This document shows positions 60,765 through 64,000 of a stretch of 64,000 nt of DNA, one piece after another (the stretch's first letter is position 1; each line of letters opens with the position of its first letter). The translations under genes and the position numbers were made by a program. The notes below the pieces were generated by a model that made no database searches, was not told the origin of the DNA, and saw only the letters and a program-made list of their open reading frames with translations. Source of the DNA: Komagataeibacter sucrofermentans DSM 15973 (lineage in GTDB: Bacteria; Pseudomonadota; Alphaproteobacteria; Acetobacterales; Acetobacteraceae); contig NZ_CP137157.1 of NCBI RefSeq assembly GCF_040581405.1, forward strand, positions 872,001 to 936,000. The letters are read 5' to 3'.

Positions 60765-62132
60765 ATGGCGAGTGAATCGGGCGATGCGCTCAAACGTATT
60801 TTTGGCAATACGGGCTTCCTGATCGCAGGGCGCGCGACCAATGCCATATGCAGCTTCCTCTACATCGCCTGGGCGGTGCGGGCGCTGGGGCTGTCGCGCT
60901 TTGGCGTGCTCATGCTGGTCACCACCTTCGGCACCGCGATCTCGACCGCAACCCACCTGCAATCGTGGCAGCCGCTGCTGCATTATGGCACCGAGCCCTT
61001 CACCAACGGGCGGCGCGCGCAGTTCTCGCGTGTGCTGGCGTTCTGTGTGCGGGCCGATTACCTCAGTGGCGGGGTTGGCTGGCTGGTGGGCACGCTGGGG
61101 GTGGCGCTGTTTGGCACCGCCATGGGCTGGCCCGCAGCCGACCAAGGGGCGGCGATGGTGTATATGACCACCATCGCGTTCATGAATTTTTCATGGTCGG
61201 CAGGGGTGTTCCGGCTGTGCAACACCTTCTGGCTGAACATGCTGGTTGACCTGTCGGGCACGCTGGTGCGCACCGTGGGGTCGGGGCTGGGCTTCATGTA
61301 CCATATGGGGCTGGATTATTACCTGCTGGTGTGGAGCATGACGCAACTGGCCATGTTCACCACCAGCACCCTTCTGGGCCTGCTGCAACTGCGGCTGGCG
61401 GGTGGCATCCGCTTCAACCCGTTTGCCCGCCTGGCCGAAGGAGATGCGCCGGGCATCTGGCGCTTTACCCTTTCCACCAGCGGCAACCATGTGCTGAGTT
61501 CGGTTTTCAACCAGTTTGGCACGCTGCTCGTCGGCGGACTGCTCGGCCCCGCCGATGCCGCCGTCTATCGCGTCTCGCGCCAGATTGGCGAAGGGATCGC
61601 CAAGCCCGCGCAACTCATGGTGCCCGCCCTTTACCCCGAATTCATCCGCCTGCGTGATAAACAGGACTGGTATGGCATCAAGCGCGTGACCGTACAGCTT
61701 TTCCTGACGATTGGTGGTTTTTCCATAGCGCTCATGGGCGTTGCGATGCTGATGGGCAACATCCTGCTGACATGGATGCTGCATGTGCACTGGCATGGTG
61801 GCCGCCACCTGATCATGCTCATGCTGGGCAGCGCGGTGCTTGGCCTGGGCATCGTGCCGCTCGAGCCGCTGCTGACCGTGATCGGGCAGGTCTCGCGCGT
61901 GCTCCGCGCCCGCATCATCGTCACCCTGACCTACCTGCCGCTGGTTTATGGCATGACCCGGCTGTGGCGGCTGGAGGGTGCGGCGGCGGCGGGCGTTGTG
62001 GCGGGGCTGATCATGTTTGGCATCTGCCTGCGCCCGGTGCTGGCCTGGTTTGGCCAGATGGCCCCAGGCCGCGCGCCGCTGCCGCCCGCCACGGTGGAAA
62101 CGCAGGGCGGAGAAAGCGGGACACGCACCTGA
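60765..62132 (+). CDS. Wzx-like polysaccharide flippase
   Basis: 455 residues with 12 or so membrane helices and no large loops. The N-terminal FGNTGFLIAGRATNAICSFL and the mid segment FNQFGTLLVGGLLGPADAAV fit the polysaccharide transport (MOP/Wzx) family. It would flip lipid-linked oligosaccharides across the inner membrane, matching the upstream ligase/polymerase. The ribosome site before ATG 60765 is weak. It converges on the TonB receptor with 21 bases between stops. Confidence 0.82.
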   Translation: MASESGDALKRIFGNTGFLIAGRATNAICSFLYIAWAVRALGLSRFGVLMLVTTFGTAISTATHLQSWQPLLHYGTEPFTNGRRAQFSRVLAFCVRADYLSGGVGWLVGTLGVALFGTAMGWPAADQGAAMVYMTTIAFMNFSWSAGVFRLCNTFWLNMLVDLSGTLVRTVGSGLGFMYHMGLDYYLLVWSMTQLAMFTTSTLLGLLQLRLAGGIRFNPFARLAEGDAPGIWRFTLSTSGNHVLSSVFNQFGTLLVGGLLGPADAAVYRVSRQIGEGIAKPAQLMVPALYPEFIRLRDKQDWYGIKRVTVQLFLTIGGFSIALMGVAMLMGNILLTWMLHVHWHGGRHLIMLMLGSAVLGLGIVPLEPLLTVIGQVSRVLRARIIVTLTYLPLVYGMTRLWRLEGAAAAGVVAGLIMFGICLRPVLAWFGQMAPGRAPLPPATVETQGGESGTRT

Positions 62133-62153
62133 AGCGCTGCCCCGCTCTGGTTG

Positions 62154-64000
62154 TCAGAAGCTGGCCGTCAGGCTCACATTGAACGACCGGCCCATGCCGG
62201 GCAGGGCGCGCAGGCTGCCGGTGGCGGCGTAATCGGCCAGCGACCAGCCGCCCAGTGGCAGTTCGTATTTCTGGTTCAGCACGTTGTCGATACTGGCATC
62301 GAGTGTCATGTAGCGCCAGTGATACTGCCCGCCCAGCCCCAGCAGGGCATAGCCGGGGGTGCGGGGTTCGTTGCGCACCCAGTCCACCGTGTCCTTGGCC
62401 TTGACGAAGGTCATCTCGACCCGGCCGCTCCAGTTCTTCCACCGTTCATTAAGCGTGACGCTGCCGTTGGTGGGCATCTGGTGGTACAGGCCCGCGCCGT
62501 TGGTCAGGTCCTGCCCGCGCACCCAGTTGATGTTGGCCACGATCTCGCCCCGGCCAAAGCGGCCATTCTGCCACAGCCGGTAATTGCCTGATCCGTTGAT
62601 GCCATAGCTCTGGGCATTATGGTTGGCAAAGCCAAGCGTGCTGAACTGCCGCACGCTGGCAATATGGTAGGCGTTTATGTAGTCGTGGGTATAGGTGTAG
62701 TAGGGCTGGACCTTCAGATCCCACCTGTCGCCATCGGGGTCGTGCCAGTCGGCGGTGATGGAGGCGGTATTGGCCACCTCCGGCTTGAGGTCGGGGTTGC
62801 CCACGTAGCCGTTGCCATCGCCAAACCAGTTGATCATGCTCGAGACCATGGCCGAGCGCCCCCAGGCATAGCGCTCATACAGGTTGGGCGAGCGGGTCTT
62901 GCGGGCATAGCCGCCCTCGATGGTCAGGTCGCGGCGCGGTTTCCAGCGCACCAGCGCCGTGACATCGAAGTTTACGTCCGTCCGGCCCCGGTCGGTTGTG
63001 TTGAACGCATTGGCCGCCGTGATGTTGGCCATGTTCATCATGTTCATGGTGGAGGAATAGCCTGAAACCGGGCCAGTATTCATCATGACCAGATCATTGC
63101 GAAAGCCCAGCAGCGTGGTTACGCGCGGGGTCCATGCGGCCTCCCACTCCACAAAATGGCCCAGACGGTCGCGGTGGCCGTTATTGATGCTGTGATAGGT
63201 GTCGGGCCCCATCATCATGCTGCCCGCCACCGGCGGCCACCAGTCATTGAGCCCGGAATGGTCGAACGAACTGCCCAGGCGCAGGGTTTGCCCCTCCGCC
63301 AATGGGATGGTGGCTTTGATGCTGTAGCCTGCCATGCGGGCATTGGTGTTCATGGGCATGTGGGTGGTCTTGGCGCGGTCGGGCAGGAAGTCCATCGCGT
63401 GGTCCTCGCGCTGCCAGTAGCCGCGCGCCTCAAGCTCGCCCCAGTCGAACGTGCCGAGATACTTGCCGTTGACGAAGGTGGAGCGGTTGTTCGTCATGTC
63501 CATGTATTGATTGGCAAACCCCTCATGCGGGGTGTCCTGCTGGCCAAAGGTGAGGGCAAGCAGATGGTTGCCCTTGTGCACGCCAAAGGTCACCGCATGG
63601 TTGTAGGTCAGGTAGCTTGTCGAGCGCACCAGCCCCGCATCGCCACCGCCTTCATAATCGCCCGCCTGCGCGTAGGAGGCGTTATAGCGCAGGCTGAACG
63701 TGTCATTGGCCACCGTCAGGCTGCCCGATGCACCATAACCACCGCCATTGCTGCGATAGGTGCCGGTGACGTGGCCGGTCACGAGAACCTTGCCATGTTT
63801 GGCAAATTGCGGGTCCTTGCGCTCGACATCGATCGTACCGCCGGTGCTGTCGCCGCCCATGCTGACGGGTGTTATGCCCGCAATGGCGGTGGCGGTGTCC
63901 ACGCTGTCGGGGTCGATGAAGGACAGGGCGGGGTTCATGTGGTTGGGGCAGCCCGAGGCGATGCGCACGCCATCGACCACGGTGGCCACGCGGTCATCGG
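62154..64000 (-). CDS. TonB-dependent outer-membrane receptor, copper-type features (5' end outside window)
   Basis: About 615 residues are visible; the N-terminal signal and early plug lie beyond the window. The plug end reads VATVVDGVRIASGCPNHMNP, then AGITPVSMGGDSTGGTI; the barrel ends with the terminal phenylalanine typical of outer-membrane proteins. GCPNHM is a CxxxM arrangement like the copper site of Pseudomonas OprC, and Met-rich stretches occur (HMPMNTNARM, STMNMMNMAN). Copper uptake is therefore plausible but not proven; other substrates are possible. Confidence 0.85.
   Translation of the reverse strand, partial: DDRVATVVDGVRIASGCPNHMNPALSFIDPDSVDTATAIAGITPVSMGGDSTGGTIDVERKDPQFAKHGKVLVTGHVTGTYRSNGGGYGASGSLTVANDTFSLRYNASYAQAGDYEGGGDAGLVRSTSYLTYNHAVTFGVHKGNHLLALTFGQQDTPHEGFANQYMDMTNNRSTFVNGKYLGTFDWGELEARGYWQREDHAMDFLPDRAKTTHMPMNTNARMAGYSIKATIPLAEGQTLRLGSSFDHSGLNDWWPPVAGSMMMGPDTYHSINNGHRDRLGHFVEWEAAWTPRVTTLLGFRNDLVMMNTGPVSGYSSTMNMMNMANITAANAFNTTDRGRTDVNFDVTALVRWKPRRDLTIEGGYARKTRSPNLYERYAWGRSAMVSSMINWFGDGNGYVGNPDLKPEVANTASITADWHDPDGDRWDLKVQPYYTYTHDYINAYHIASVRQFSTLGFANHNAQSYGINGSGNYRLWQNGRFGRGEIVANINWVRGQDLTNGAGLYHQMPTNGSVTLNERWKNWSGRVEMTFVKAKDTVDWVRNEPRTPGYALLGLGGQYHWRYMTLDASIDNVLNQKYELPLGGWSLADYAATGSLRALPGMGRSFNVSLTASF

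Overview
This window is a high-GC alphaproteobacterial chromosome segment, most likely from an acetic acid bacterium of the Komagataeibacter/Gluconacetobacter group. The strongest evidence is a fused cellulose synthase BcsA-BcsB polypeptide of the AcsAII type. Supporting evidence includes the neighbourhood tig-clpP-clpX-lon-hupB-tRNA-nuo, the short alphaproteobacterial ProS, a SUF-only Fe-S operon and CCA-encoded tRNAs. Species assignment is inference; no rRNA lies in the window. Most of the sequence is dense core genome read rightward. The last 13 kb is more accessory in character, with AT-rich intergenic DNA, a transposase remnant and orphan small genes.

Layout. 1-3.1 kb: a truncated divergent PEP carboxylase gene (minus) diverging from a DUF445 membrane protein. 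3.2-9.8 kb: an SUF operon, Rrf2 regulator-sufB-sufC-sufD-sufS-sufU-sufT-A-type carrier, closed by a strong terminator inside an ~80-bp interspersed repeat. 9.9-13.4 kb (minus): a DEAD-box helicase with a 23S-type RNA methyltransferase, and a CopD-like membrane protein. 13.6-22.4 kb: nnr, tRNA-Leu, and the proteostasis block tig, clpP, clpX, lon, then hupB, tRNA-Val and tRNA-Asp. 22.6-35.6 kb: the complex I operon nuoABCDEFGHIJKL-N. nuoM is absent, with only 25 bp between nuoL and nuoN. 35.6-46.2 kb: birA, a possible small gene, RNase J, proS, lolC, lolD, an orphan gene and dnaE.

46.2-51 kb: an orphan gene, metX-metW for methionine synthesis, a nitroreductase, and an RhlE-like helicase with a long hairpin-rich leader and an RGG-type tail. 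51-56.5 kb: a stand-alone bcsAB behind an AT-rich leader, followed directly by an IS5-type transposase remnant instead of the usual bcs partners. 56.5-59.2 kb: tRNA-Ser, an orphan barstar-like gene, small ORFs, nrdB and a tiny lipoprotein. 59.3-62.1 kb: an O-antigen-ligase-like polymerase and a Wzx-like flippase, probably for a surface polysaccharide. 62.2-64 kb: the 3' part of a TonB-dependent receptor with a CxxxM motif and Met-rich stretches that suggest copper.

Functionally, the SUF system would supply the Fe-S clusters needed by NuoB/E/F/G/I and probably by the RNA methyltransferase. Clp/Lon/trigger factor give protein quality control, and BcsAB plus the Wzx/Wzy-like pair give extracellular polysaccharide capacity. 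The main points for follow-up are the missing nuoM, the inverted pair of interspersed repeats, terminator-like hairpins just upstream of metX and rhlE, and the bcsAB/IS/barstar segment.
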